Shown one piece after another: positions 42,651 through 51,150 of a DNA stretch of 51,561 bases. A program made the position numbers and the translations under genes. The first letter of the stretch is position 1. The number at the start of each line of letters is the position of its first letter. Source of the stretch: Calidithermus chliarophilus DSM 9957 (GTDB taxonomy: Bacteria > Deinococcota > Deinococci > Deinococcales > Thermaceae); NCBI RefSeq assembly GCF_000430045.1, contig NZ_KE387027.1, forward strand, positions 155,771 through 207,331, written 5' to 3'. The notes beneath the pieces were generated by a model that had not been told where the DNA came from, made no database searches, and saw nothing but the letters and a program-made list of their open reading frames with translations.

Positions 42651-43793
42651 TCACCCCCGCTGCACCCGCGCCACGACCGCACCCGCCAGCAGCACGGCCA
42701 CCGAGGCGATGAAGCCCGCCTCGAGCCTGCCCGAGACGTCGGTGAGCAGGCCCGAGAGCCAGGGGCCCAGGCTCTGGCCGATGGCGAAAACCACGGTGGC
42801 GACGGCGATCCCGTAGCCCCACTGCTCGCTGGAAAGCCGCTGGCGCACCAGGGCGGTGATGGCGGTGACCACCCCCAGGAAGGAGCCGCCAAACAGCAGA
42901 CCTGAGAGCAGCATCACCGGCAGGCCCTGGGAGAGCACCGGCAGCGCGGCCCCGGCGGCCACCACCGCCAGGATCAGGCTGAGGGCTTCGCCGCCCCGGC
43001 TGTGCTGGATGGGGCGCCGCCACAGCCACGACGAGCCCACCACCGCCAGGCCCAGCACCGCCCAGAACACGCTGACCTCGAGGCTCCCCAGGCTCTGGCG
43101 CACCAGCGCGACCACGAAGGTCATGTAGACGATGTAGCCCAACGCGAAGAGGAAGTAGGCGAGCCCGGCGGGCCACAGCAGCTCCACCCGCGCCCGCCGG
43201 CTGCCCTGGCGGGGCTGGGGCGGGTCTTCCAGGCGCAGGGCGGCCAGGGCGGCGGCGCTCGAGCCCAGCAGCGCCAGAGCGCCCAGCACGGCCCAGGCCC
43301 CCGTCCAGCGCTCGGGGTGGGCCTCGAGCAGCCCCGGCAGCAGCACCCCCGAGCCCAGGATGCCCAGGCCCACCCCGCCGAAGTACAGCCCCAGCGCCAG
43401 CGCCGCGCGGGCGGGGTCGCGGGAAGCCAGGTGGGCGGCCAGGGCGCCCCCGGCGATGAAGACCAGCGCCCCGCTGGCCCCCGCGAGCAGGCGCAGCGCC
43501 ACCAGCACCCAGTAGAGCGGGCTCGAGCCCGACAGGAGCAGGGCCATGGTGGTGAGCCCCAGCCCGGCCAGGAAGGTGTTGCGCGTGCCCAGCCGCGCCA
43601 TCATGGGGGCGGCCAGCAGCGAGCCCAGCAGGTAGCCCAGCGCGTTGGCGGTGTTCATGCCCCCGGCCTGGGCGTAGCTCCACCCCAGGTCCTCGCGCAT
43701 GGCGGGCAGCACCAGCGCGTAGGCGAAGCGGGCCAGCCCCAGGCCCACCGCGGGCCCCAGGGCCAGGCCGAAAGCCAGCCGCAACAGGCTCAT
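42651..43793 (-). CDS. MFS transporter, YbfB/YjiJ-like
   Basis: This 380-residue transporter has 12 predicted helices, starting LALGPAVGLGLARFAYALVLPAMREDLGWSYAQAG split across the first helix and loop. This N-terminus is typical of the YbfB/YjiJ MFS group. LGTRNTFLAGLG marks loop 2-3. The substrate is unknown. Its stop codon lies at the edge of a CGGCTAT repeat. It is divergent from the DHA2 transporter, with a 174-bp gap. Confidence 0.85.
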   Translation of the reverse strand: MSLLRLAFGLALGPAVGLGLARFAYALVLPAMREDLGWSYAQAGGMNTANALGYLLGSLLAAPMMARLGTRNTFLAGLGLTTMALLLSGSSPLYWVLVALRLLAGASGALVFIAGGALAAHLASRDPARAALALGLYFGGVGLGILGSGVLLPGLLEAHPERWTGAWAVLGALALLGSSAAALAALRLEDPPQPRQGSRRARVELLWPAGLAYFLFALGYIVYMTFVVALVRQSLGSLEVSVFWAVLGLAVVGSSWLWRRPIQHSRGGEALSLILAVVAAGAALPVLSQGLPVMLLSGLLFGGSFLGVVTAITALVRQRLSSEQWGYGIAVATVVFAIGQSLGPWLSGLLTDVSGRLEAGFIASVAVLLAGAVVARVQRG

Positions 43794-43967
43794 GGCAGGG
43801 GCTTCACCCTCCCTCGACCGGCAAGCTTGCAGACGGGGATATCTCCGGCGGGCTCGGGGGGCATGCCCCCAGTATGTCGGCCCCGCGGGGCGGGGTGCAA
43901 GAAAGGGGCTCGAGGCCCGGTCTGGGCGCCCGGCCAGCCGCGATCAGGCCGGGGTATAAGCTGAACC

Positions 43968-45488
43968 ATGACCCTCGCCCAGCGCTGGACCCTCACCGCC
44001 ACCGTGCTCGGCTCGGCGGTGGTCTTCCTCGACTCCACCGTGGTCAACGTGGCGCTGCCGCGCATCGGGCAGGAGCTGCGGTCGGGGCTGTTCGGGGTGC
44101 TCGAGGCCCAGTCCTACGTCTACAACGGCTACTTGCTCACCCTCTCGGCCCTGCTGATCCTGGCGGGGGCGCTCAGCGACGCCTACGGGCGCAGGCGGAT
44201 GTACGCGGTGGGGCTGGTGGGCTTCGGCGTCACCTCGGCTTTGTGCGGGCTGGCCCCCAGCATGGACGTGCTGATCCTGGGGCGGCTGTTGCAGGGCGTG
44301 GCCGGCGCCCTGCTGGTGCCGGGTTCGCTGGCGCTGATCCGGGCGGGGTTCCCCGAGGGGGAGCAGGGCCGGGCCATCGGCGTCTGGTCGGCGGCTTCCT
44401 CGGCCACCACGCTGCTGGGGCCGCTGGTGGGCGGGGTGATGGTGGACACGGTGGGCTGGCGGGTGGCCTTCTTGATCAACGTCCCGCTGGTGCTGCTGGC
44501 GCTCTACGCGCTGCGCGCGGTGCCGGAGAGCGGGGGCGTGAGGGCGGGCCGCTTCGACTGGGTGGGCTCGCTGGTCGTGGCGCTGGCGGTGGGCGGGCTG
44601 GCCTTCGGGGCCATCCGCGGGCAGGAGCAGGGCTGGCGGGACCCCGGCGCGTTCGTGGCGCTGGGCCTGGGCGCGCTGGCGACGCTGGTTTTCCCCTTCT
44701 GGATGGCCCGCGTGCCCCATCCCCTGGTGCCCCTGTCGCTCTTCCGCTCGCGCACCTTCGCCGCCATCAACCTCTCGACCTTCCTGATCTACGGGGCGCT
44801 CTACGTCAGCGGCTACTACCAGGCCATCTTCTTCCAGGGGACCCTGGGCTACACCGCGCTGGCCGCCGGGGCGGTGGGACTGCCCATCGGCCTCGCGCTG
44901 AGCCTGTTCTCGGCCCCCGTGGGGGCCATGGCCGGGCGCTACGGGCCGCGCCCCTTCCTGGTGGCGGGGCCGCTGCTGATGGCCTTGGGGCTGCTTTGGC
45001 TGGCGCGCATCCCGCTGTCGAGCCTCCCCTGGCGGGCCACGCCGGGCGACCTGTGGCCCTCGAGCGGCTACCTCCCCGACGTGCTGCCCGCCATGCTGGC
45101 CTTCGCGGCGGGGCTGTGCCTGCTGGTGGCCCCCCTCACCGCCGCGCTGATGGTCTCGGTGCCCGGCGAGCAGGCCGGGCTGGGCTCGGCCATCAACAAC
45201 GCGGTGAGCCGGGTGGGGCCGCAGCTGGCCGGGGCGCTGATCTTCGTGCTGATCACGCTGGGCTTCCAGGCCGACCTCGAGCGCCGCAGCCCCCAGCTCA
45301 CCCCCCAGCAGCGCAGCCAGGCCGCCCCGCTCAACCCTCCCCCCCAAACCCTCTCTCCCGACGCGCAGACCGCCGTGCGCCAGAGCTCGCTGCGGGCCTT
45401 TCACCAGGCCATGGGGCTGTGCGCCGTGCTGCTGGGGGCGGGGGCGGTGGTCAACGCGGTGGGCCTGCCGTCCCGCCGGCCAGGCTGA
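43968..45488 (+). CDS. DHA2-family multidrug efflux MFS transporter (EmrB/QacA type)
   Basis: This 506-residue transporter has 14 predicted helices. It carries the DHA2 motif FLDSTVVNVALPRIGQEL near 18-36 and GALSDAYGRRRMYAVGLVG near 65-83. It would export drugs or lipids with protons. TATAAG (43955-43960) lies 7 bp before the ATG and no Shine-Dalgarno is visible, so a leaderless transcript is likely. The 3' end overlaps the convergent HxlR-type regulator by 38 bp, making that regulator a candidate controller. Confidence 0.9.
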   Translation: MTLAQRWTLTATVLGSAVVFLDSTVVNVALPRIGQELRSGLFGVLEAQSYVYNGYLLTLSALLILAGALSDAYGRRRMYAVGLVGFGVTSALCGLAPSMDVLILGRLLQGVAGALLVPGSLALIRAGFPEGEQGRAIGVWSAASSATTLLGPLVGGVMVDTVGWRVAFLINVPLVLLALYALRAVPESGGVRAGRFDWVGSLVVALAVGGLAFGAIRGQEQGWRDPGAFVALGLGALATLVFPFWMARVPHPLVPLSLFRSRTFAAINLSTFLIYGALYVSGYYQAIFFQGTLGYTALAAGAVGLPIGLALSLFSAPVGAMAGRYGPRPFLVAGPLLMALGLLWLARIPLSSLPWRATPGDLWPSSGYLPDVLPAMLAFAAGLCLLVAPLTAALMVSVPGEQAGLGSAINNAVSRVGPQLAGALIFVLITLGFQADLERRSPQLTPQQRSQAAPLNPPPQTLSPDAQTAVRQSSLRAFHQAMGLCAVLLGAGAVVNAVGLPSRRPG

Positions 45489-46014
45489 GGGCCAGCGCCC
45501 GCACCTCTTCGGCCAGCTCGAGCCCGGCGGGGGTGAGGCGGTAGCCTACGGCCCGCTCGAGCAGCCCCGCCTCTTCCAGGTCTTTGAGCGCCAGGGTGAG
45601 TGCGCGGTTGGTGACGCCCGGCAGGGCCCGCAGCAGCTCGGAGAAGCGCTCCTGGCCCTGCGACACCCCCAGCAGCACCGGCAGGCTCCACTTGCGCAGG
45701 CCCACCTCCTCCAGGCCCCGGGCCCGCAGCTCGCGCAGCAGCCGCAGGGCCGGGGTGCCCAGCAGCATCCCCTCGGGGGTGAGGAGGTACTCGGGCCGCA
45801 GGGGGTGGCCGTGGCCGGTGTTGCGCAGCACCCAGCCCTGGGCGGTGAGGGCCTCGAGGGTGCGCGAGAGCGAGTCCCGGCTGATCCCCAGGCGGTGCAC
45901 CAGCGTGACGAACTTGCTGCCGTCGGTCTGGTGCAGTTCGGCCAGCAGGGGCAGGGCCCAGCGGTTGTGCATGAGGTGGGCCAGGGCTTGCAGGGGGGAA
46001 AGCTGCGTCAGCAT
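45451..46014 (-). CDS. Tandem HxlR-type winged-helix regulator
   Basis: This 187-residue protein is built of two HxlR-like winged helices in tandem. The first, about 10-85, has HNRWALPLLAELH, LGISRDSLSRTLEALTAQGWV and YLLTPEG. The second, about 105-175, has RKWSLPVLLGVSQG, VTNRALTLALKDLEEAGLL and YRLTPAG. Ordinary HxlR proteins have one such unit and act as dimers, so this is an in-protein dimer. It lacks the usual N-terminal Cys of redox-sensing HxlR. It is divergent from the VOC genes; an inverted repeat between them may be its operator. Confidence 0.8.
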   Translation of the reverse strand: MLTQLSPLQALAHLMHNRWALPLLAELHQTDGSKFVTLVHRLGISRDSLSRTLEALTAQGWVLRNTGHGHPLRPEYLLTPEGMLLGTPALRLLRELRARGLEEVGLRKWSLPVLLGVSQGQERFSELLRALPGVTNRALTLALKDLEEAGLLERAVGYRLTPAGLELAEEVRALALSLAGGTAGPPR

Positions 46015-46028
46015 GGGATGAAATCAGC

Positions 46029-46072
46029 ATAGCGCATTTCGCTATTGACATAACGCCGCGCTTGTATAAAAA
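46029..46072 (+). promoter_or_regulatory. Promoter and candidate operator of the VOC genes
   Basis: TTGACA (46045-46050) is followed by TATAAAAAT (46065-46073), giving a 14-16 bp spacing depending on the -10 chosen. Overlapping the -35 is the inverted repeat ATAGCG-catttCGCTAT (46029-46045), a plausible binding site for the divergently encoded HxlR-type regulator. Confidence 0.6.
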
Positions 46073-46093
46073 TCGTACTCGAAGGGGGACAAC

Positions 46094-46495
46094 ATGACCA
46101 AGGAACTGGCTACAAAGTCGGCGGAGGCCATGGGCTACAAGAGCGGCGTGACCATCGCGCTGGACGTGAGCGACCTGCAACGTTCCATCGCCTGGTACCG
46201 CGACGTGCTCGGCTTCAAGGTGCAGTACGTGTTGCCGGAGCTGGGGTGGTGCGAGCTCGAGACCGCCACCAAGGACACCACCATCGGCCTGTCCGAGGTG
46301 CAGGAGGTCAAGCTGGGCAACTGCACGCCCGTCTTCGCGGTCGCCGACATCGAGAAGGCCCGCGAGCACCTCGAGGCCCACCAGGTGCGCTTTGACGGCC
46401 CCACCCGCGAAGTGGGGGGCATGGTCAAGCTCGCCACCTTCTACGACCCCGACGGCAACAGCTACATGCTCTCCCAGAGCCTGCCCCAGCAGTGA
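46094..46495 (+). CDS. VOC (glyoxalase/bleomycin-resistance) family protein 1
   Basis: This 133-residue vicinal-oxygen-chelate protein has two beta-alpha-beta-beta-beta units. The first is near VTIALDVSDLQRSIAWYRDVLGFKV and the second near TPVFAVADIEKAREHLEAHQV, with the closing motif FYDPDGNSYML. Members are metal-dependent lyases, dioxygenases or drug-binding proteins, so the reaction cannot be told. GAAGGGGG precedes the ATG. It is co-directional with a second VOC gene 10 bp downstream and has its own promoter. Confidence 0.85.
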   Translation: MTKELATKSAEAMGYKSGVTIALDVSDLQRSIAWYRDVLGFKVQYVLPELGWCELETATKDTTIGLSEVQEVKLGNCTPVFAVADIEKAREHLEAHQVRFDGPTREVGGMVKLATFYDPDGNSYMLSQSLPQQ

Positions 46496-46505
46496 GGAAC
46501 CCGAC

Positions 46506-46931
46506 ATGATCGCCCCGATTCTCGCCGTAAACGACGTAGACGCCAGCGTGGCCTTCTACACCGACAAGCTCGGCTTCAAGCACGACTTCAGCTTCGACGG
46601 GCCGGACGGGAAGAGCGCCTTCGCCTTCGTCAGCCTGGGCCAGTGCAGCATCGGGCTGAGCCGGGCGCAGGGCCTGGAGGCCCGCGGCCAGGGCGTGGTG
46701 CTCATGGCCTACGTCCCCCAAGACTTCGACCTCGAGGCCTACTACGCCGACGTGCAGGCTAAGGGGGTCGCCATCGTCGAGCCCCTGCAAGAGCAGTACT
46801 GGGGCGACTGCAGCTTCACGGTGCACGATCCCGACGGGTACGTGATCTGCCCGACCAAGACGGTCAAGCAGGTGGCGATGGAGGAGATCGCGGCGGTGAT
46901 GCGGGGGGAGCGGGAGCAGCAAGTTCTCTAA
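46506..46931 (+). CDS. VOC family protein 2
   Basis: This 141-residue protein starts MIAPILAVNDVDASVAFYTDKLGF and has the second-half motif CSFTVHDPDGYVICPTK. It is a diverged paralogue of the preceding VOC protein. The two are likely co-transcribed (10-bp gap) and could form a heterodimer or act on related compounds. A strong terminator follows. Confidence 0.85.
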   Translation: MIAPILAVNDVDASVAFYTDKLGFKHDFSFDGPDGKSAFAFVSLGQCSIGLSRAQGLEARGQGVVLMAYVPQDFDLEAYYADVQAKGVAIVEPLQEQYWGDCSFTVHDPDGYVICPTKTVKQVAMEEIAAVMRGEREQQVL

Positions 46932-46951
46932 CCCAGGTCTGTTTTTCGAGA

Positions 46952-46980
46952 GGGCGAACTGTAGGTTCGCCCTTTTCTCT
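46952..46980 (+). terminator. Intrinsic terminator of the VOC operon
   Basis: GGGCGAAC-tgtag-GTTCGCCC (8-bp perfect stem) is followed by TTTTCTCTTT, 20 bp past the stop. It is the clearest rho-independent terminator in the window. Confidence 0.9.
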
Positions 46981-47040
46981 TTCCTCTGCTTACTGGTTGG
47001 AGTAGGGCCGGTGTGCGGTGCTGTGGTTTGGTGTCCCCTG

Positions 47041-47266
47041 CTCCGCCGTCGGAGGGTGTAGGGGGAGGCCATTCCACGTGGCGAGGGCATCGCGGTACGC
47101 GATCCGGCATACGCCGGAAACCTGCTCCCCCTCGCACCCTCCGAGGGACTCGCGGACATGCCGCCGGGCCTCAGTGCCCGCGTACGCGGGGGTGCGGGCC
47201 GCACCTTGACCCGGCGGCATGCTCGTCTGCGCCACCTCCCTCACCCCCTCCCGCGTGAGCCGCGGG
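47041..47266. ncRNA. Candidate structured RNA or palindromic island, strand unknown
   Basis: Nested inverted repeats lie between convergent genes. GGAGGGTG (47051-47058) and GGGGGAG (47061-47067) face CTCCCCC (47125-47131) and CACCCTCC (47135-47142). Inside this are ATCGCGGTACGCGAT and CCGGCATACGCCGG. A second domain is closed by ATGCCGCCGGG (47158-47168) and CCCGGCGGCAT (47210-47220) around CCCGCGTACGCGGG. A third hairpin is CCCGCG-tgagc-CGCGGG (47250-47266). CTCCG-ccgt-CGGAG at 47041-47054 competes with the first long stem. There is no convincing protein frame. It does not match my recollection of RNase P RNA, tmRNA, SRP RNA or 6S RNA. The flanks 46982-47040 and 47267-47375 hold no gene that I can see. 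Confidence 0.4.
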
Positions 47267-47375
47267 AACACGGCCGGGGCAGGACAGTAACCACCGAGCG
47301 GATGTCCCCTGGGGAGTGGGGCTGTAGTCGGCCTGCAGGGTGGGCACAACCCCAGTGGATGATCGATTTCAAAAG

Positions 47376-47432
47376 GCGTTCAGCTATCGGCTATGGGCTA
47401 TCGACTATCGACTATCGACTATCGACCATCCT
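47376..47432. repeat. CGACTAT tract at the 3' end of ppk1
   Basis: GCTATCGGCTATGGGCTATC is followed by three GACTATC units. It runs into the ppk1 coding end and supplies the last codons (MVDSR) and the stop. Confidence 0.8.
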
Positions 47433-49367
47433 CTGCCCGTCATGCTTGCCGCCCCAGCGCGGCTCCTGCCCCTCGGGTGTGAGGATGAAGGCGTTGCGGT
47501 CGTCGCTGAGCTGGGCCTGGAGCAGCTCGAGCACCTTGCTCTTGGCGCGGCTGTTGAGGATGGGGAAGAAGAGTTCGTAGCGGCGGTCGAGGTTGCGGGG
47601 CATTAGGTCGGCGCTGCCGGCCCAGACGCGCCACTTGCCCTTGTTTTTGAAGGCGGCGATTCGGGCGTGCTCGAGGTAGCGGCCTACCAAGCTGCGGGCC
47701 TGGGCCGCGCGCCACAGGGTGGTGAGGGTGGAGCGCACGATGAGGTGCAGCTTGGCGCCCTTGCGCAGGGCTTCTTCCAGCGCGAGCAGGATGGCGGGGT
47801 CGGTGAGGTGGTTGAACTTGAGGATGATCTCGCCCTTTTTGTAGGCCTCGCCCGCGATGGCCTCGCACAGGGTCTCGCGGATGCCCTCGGCGGTGCGCAG
47901 CAGGGTGGGGGTGGGGACTTGTTTGTGCTCGAGCGCCTCGAAGAAGCCGGCCACGTCCTGGGTGATGCGCGGCTCGGCGGTGAAGAGGGAGAGGTCGGTG
48001 TAGAGCCGCCCGTTGACGGGGTTGTAGTTGCCGGTGCCCAGGTGGGCGTAGGCCTGGCCGTGGCGCCGCACGTAGAGGGCCTTGGCGTGGACCTTCTTGG
48101 CGGGCAGGGGAAGCACCCGCACCCCGGCGCCCTGGAAGCGCAGGCTCCACTCGAGGTTGGCTAGCTCGTCGAAGCGGGCGCGGCCCTCCAGCAGCACGGC
48201 CACGTCCTTGCCGGCGCGGGCGGCCTGGATCAGGGCCTCGGCGATGCCGTTGCGCGAGCCGATGCGGTAGAGGGTGGCGCGGATGGCCTCGACCTTGGGG
48301 TCCTGGGCGGCGGCCAGCGCGAAGGCCTCGACCTGGCCGTAGTCCTCGAAGGGGTGGTAGAGCACCAGGTCGCGCCGGTCGAGGTAGCCCCAGGGGTCCT
48401 TGAGGAAGCCCTTGGCCCGCTCGATCTTGGCGGGGGCGAAGCGGGCGCTCGCGGGGCCGTCCTCCACTGCCGTGCTCACGAAGCGCAGGTCGAGGGGGGG
48501 TGGGAGCCGGAAGACCTCGTGAGGCTCGAGCTCCAGCGCCACCCGCAGGGTCTCGGCCCAGAGCTGGGGGAAGTCGTCCTCGAGCTCGAGGTGGCTCACC
48601 CGCCCGTCCAACCGGGCCTCCAGGGCCTCGGGCAGCTCGTCCCAGTCGGCGCGGGAGCGGGCGAGCTCGGCCAGGCGGATCAGGCGGAACTCGTAGAGCT
48701 GGCTCTTGCCGGGCACGAAGAGGTCGGAGCGCATGCGCACGAGCGCCCCTAGCCGCACGTAGCTCCCCTCGCGCCCAGGGATGGGCAGCAAGCGGGGCAG
48801 GCTTTCGGGCAGGCGGATGAGGTGGTGCATCAGGCCGTTCCCGGCGGCGAAGTACAGCGCCTGGGGGGCCAGGTCGGCCATGGCCTCGGGCCGGATCAGG
48901 TCGGTGAGGGGGGCCACCTCCTCGGCCAGGTAGGCCCCGAAGTACTGCTGCTCGGCCTTGGTGAGCTGGGCGGGCTCGAGCACGTGGATGCCCAGCCCCG
49001 CCAGCTCGCGCAGGAACTCGCGGTAGAGGCGGCTGGCCTCGTCGGCCTGGTCGCGGGCCTCCTCCATCAGGGCCACGTAGCGCGCCGAGCCGCGTTCCTG
49101 GAGGAAGGCCCGCGAGAGCCGCGCGGCGAAGAACTCGTCCATGTTGCTGGCCCAGATGCCCAGGAAGCGCAACCGCTCGAGCAGCGGGAAGTCGGGCCGC
49201 AGGGTCTGCAGCAGCACCCGGCGGTTGAAGGCGAGCCAGGAGGCCTCCTGGCTGACCTGCACCCCCCGGATCTCGAGGCGGTCCTTCCCCCCGCGCTTCA
49301 TCGCCCCGGAGTCTTTCGCCCTTTTGTCAGGGGACTGTAAGCCGTCCTTACCCTTACGCTTGCCCAC
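47412..49367 (-). CDS. ppk1: Polyphosphate kinase 1
   Basis: This 651-residue PPK1 polymerises the gamma-phosphate of ATP into polyphosphate. N domain: EASWLAFNRRVLLQT and FLGIWASNMDEFFAAR. Catalytic half: YRIGSRNGIAEALIQAARAGKDV, then KKVHAKALYV, whose His fits the phospho-histidine. HLGTGNYNPVNGRLYTDLSL and the C-terminal GSADLMPRNLDRRYELFFP follow. The N-terminal ~30 residues are Lys/Arg-rich. The start is a GTG at 49367 close behind GAGGTGAC; the ATG 22 codons in is an alternative. The last residues (MVDSR) and the stop are encoded by a CGACTAT repeat. It is divergent from ppx. Confidence 0.95.
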   Translation of the reverse strand: MGKRKGKDGLQSPDKRAKDSGAMKRGGKDRLEIRGVQVSQEASWLAFNRRVLLQTLRPDFPLLERLRFLGIWASNMDEFFAARLSRAFLQERGSARYVALMEEARDQADEASRLYREFLRELAGLGIHVLEPAQLTKAEQQYFGAYLAEEVAPLTDLIRPEAMADLAPQALYFAAGNGLMHHLIRLPESLPRLLPIPGREGSYVRLGALVRMRSDLFVPGKSQLYEFRLIRLAELARSRADWDELPEALEARLDGRVSHLELEDDFPQLWAETLRVALELEPHEVFRLPPPLDLRFVSTAVEDGPASARFAPAKIERAKGFLKDPWGYLDRRDLVLYHPFEDYGQVEAFALAAAQDPKVEAIRATLYRIGSRNGIAEALIQAARAGKDVAVLLEGRARFDELANLEWSLRFQGAGVRVLPLPAKKVHAKALYVRRHGQAYAHLGTGNYNPVNGRLYTDLSLFTAEPRITQDVAGFFEALEHKQVPTPTLLRTAEGIRETLCEAIAGEAYKKGEIILKFNHLTDPAILLALEEALRKGAKLHLIVRSTLTTLWRAAQARSLVGRYLEHARIAAFKNKGKWRVWAGSADLMPRNLDRRYELFFPILNSRAKSKVLELLQAQLSDDRNAFILTPEGQEPRWGGKHDGQRMVDSR

Positions 49368-49419
49368 GTCACCTCGAGTGTACCCAAAGGGGCCGTGCCC
49401 GAGGGCAAGCTGTCACGCT

Positions 49420-49634
49420 GAGTGGCGTGTGGCTTGTAAGCGATAACCCGTCAGCTATCAGCCCTCAGCCGTCAGCGAAGGGCGGAAGGCTCGTGGCGTG
49501 TGGGGAAAGCATCTTGCCGGCCGGGAGGGCTTATCCCCCCTAGCCCCCCTTACTAAGGGGGGAACAAGGCGTCTGGCGTCTCGCGTTTGGCGTTTAGCTA
49601 TCGGCGTTCGGCCATCGGCGTTCGACGTTTTGCT
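49420..49634. repeat. Modular compound repeat, reverse orientation
   Basis: The module order of the 23085 copy is seen reversed: GTGGCTTGTAAGCGATAACC, CAGCCCTCAGCCGTCAGCG, GGCTCGTGGCGTG, TATCCCCCCTAGCCCCCCTT-ACTAAGGGGGG, GCGTCTGGCGTCTCGCG, and GCTATCGGCGTTCGGCC. It fills the gap between the divergent ppk1 and ppx genes. Confidence 0.85.
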
Positions 49635-49640
49635 TATGAT
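49635..49640 (+). promoter_or_regulatory. Possible -10 of ppx
   Basis: TATGAT ends 7 bp before the ATG at 49648, at the very edge of the compound repeat. No Shine-Dalgarno is visible, so ppx may be leaderless. The -35 would fall inside repeat sequence. Confidence 0.4.
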
Positions 49641-49647
49641 TTGGCCT

Positions 49648-51150
49648 ATGCAGCGCATCGGCATCGTGGACCTGGGCTCAGGCACCAGCCGGCTGGTGGT
49701 CTACCTCTTCGAGCCCGGCAAGCACTTCCGGCTCGTCGACGAGATCCGTGAGCCGGTGCGGCTGGGTGAGGGGCTCGCCAGCGGCAACCGCCTGACCGCC
49801 GGGGGCATGGAGCGGGCTTTCTCGGCGCTCAAGCTCTTCGCCGACTTCGCGCACGCCACCGAGCTCGAGGAGGTGCGCGTGATCGCCACCAGCGCCGCCC
49901 GCGACGCCGAGAACGGGCCCGAATTCCTGCGCCGGGTGCGCGAGCTCGGGCTCAACATCCGCATCCTCTCGGGCGAGGACGAGGCCCGTTACGGGGTGAT
50001 GGCCGTCGCCAACAGCTTCGCCCTCGAGGACGCCTGGGTGATGGACCTGGGCGGGGGCAGCGCGCAGCTCTCACGCATGGCGCAGCGCCGCTACAGCTTC
50101 GGGCGGGCCTACCCGTTGGGGGCGGTTCGGCTGACCGAGATGTTCTTGAAGTCCGACCCGCCTAAGAAGGGCGAGGTCGAGGACCTCGAGCGCTTCGTGA
50201 AGAGGGAGATGCGCGAGGTGCTGGCGCAGGTGCGCGAGGAGCCGCTGCCGCTGGTGGCGATGGGCGGCACCATCCGCAACCTGGCCAAGCTCGTGCAGAA
50301 GCAGCAAAACTACCCGCTGGACCTGGTGCACGGCTACTGGCTCGAGCGGGCCGCCCTGGAGGAGGCGCTCGAGCGCCTCCTGAAGATGCCGCTTCCCGAG
50401 CGGCGCGACCTCGAGGGCCTGCAGAGCGACCGCGCCGACATCATCGCCGCCGGGGGGCTGGTCTACCGGACGGTGCTGCGCGAGGGCGGGTTCAGGGGGC
50501 TGTGGGTCTCGGGGCAGGGGGTGCGCGAGGGGGTGTTCTACGAGGAGTTTTCGCCCGCCCCGCACCTCCTGAGCGACGTGCGCGGCTTCAGCGTGCGCAA
50601 CCTCTTCGCCCGCTACCCCCAGGAATTCGCCCACACCGCGCGGGTGCGCCACCTCTGCCGCCAGCTTTTCCGCGCCCTGGGGCCCCTCCACGGCTACGGC
50701 CCCGAGGACGAACGCCTCCTCGACGAGGCCGCCATCCTCCACGACATCGGCATGAGCGTGGCTTACTACGACCACCACAAGCACGGCGAGTACCTGGTCA
50801 TGGGGGCGGCCATCCCCGGCCTGACCCACCGCGAACAGGTGCTGCTGGGCCTGCTGGTGCGCTACCACCGCAAGGGCGAGCCCAAGGTGGGGGCCTACAA
50901 GAGCATGCTCGAGGACGGCGACCCCCGCCGCCTGCTGCGCCTGGCCGCCATGCTGCGCCTGAGCGAATACCTCGAGCGCTCCCGCGCGGGCCGGGTAGAG
51001 GCGCTCGAGGTGACCCTCGACGACCGCCACGTGCGCCTGGGCCTGCGCGCCGAGAGCGAGCCCTGGGTCGAGATCGCCGAGGCCAGCAAGCAGGGAAAGC
51101 TCTTCAAGCAGGCTTTCGGGCGAGAACTGGTGGTGGAGTGGGCGCGCTGA
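49648..51150 (+). CDS. ppx: Ppx/GppA exopolyphosphatase with HD domain
   Basis: This 500-residue ASKHA phosphatase starts at ATG 49648 (MQRIGIVDLGSGTSRLVVY). Phosphate loops: GIVDLGSGTSRL, VIATSAARDAENG near 75, ILSGEDEARYG near 105, and VMDLGGGSAQLS near 132. The C-terminal part (about 310-500) is HD-like, with LLDEAAILHDIGMSVAYYDHH. It degrades polyphosphate or pppGpp and opposes the divergently encoded PPK1. The frame is open upstream to 49498 only by running through repeat DNA, so those codons are not genuine. Confidence 0.93.
   Translation: MQRIGIVDLGSGTSRLVVYLFEPGKHFRLVDEIREPVRLGEGLASGNRLTAGGMERAFSALKLFADFAHATELEEVRVIATSAARDAENGPEFLRRVRELGLNIRILSGEDEARYGVMAVANSFALEDAWVMDLGGGSAQLSRMAQRRYSFGRAYPLGAVRLTEMFLKSDPPKKGEVEDLERFVKREMREVLAQVREEPLPLVAMGGTIRNLAKLVQKQQNYPLDLVHGYWLERAALEEALERLLKMPLPERRDLEGLQSDRADIIAAGGLVYRTVLREGGFRGLWVSGQGVREGVFYEEFSPAPHLLSDVRGFSVRNLFARYPQEFAHTARVRHLCRQLFRALGPLHGYGPEDERLLDEAAILHDIGMSVAYYDHHKHGEYLVMGAAIPGLTHREQVLLGLLVRYHRKGEPKVGAYKSMLEDGDPRRLLRLAAMLRLSEYLERSRAGRVEALEVTLDDRHVRLGLRAESEPWVEIAEASKQGKLFKQAFGRELVVEWAR

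Noticed and set aside
47104-47130. CCGGCATACGCCGGAAACCTGC as the 3' box of a cobalamin riboswitch
   Set aside because: Other conserved blocks of that riboswitch (GGGAA...GGTG and GCCACTG) are absent, and no downstream gene exists on that strand.
47104-47266. Palindromes CCCGCGTACGCGGG and neighbours as type I-E-like CRISPR repeats
   Set aside because: The units are about 73-75 bp apart with different flanks, not a regular 61-bp period with near-identical repeats.
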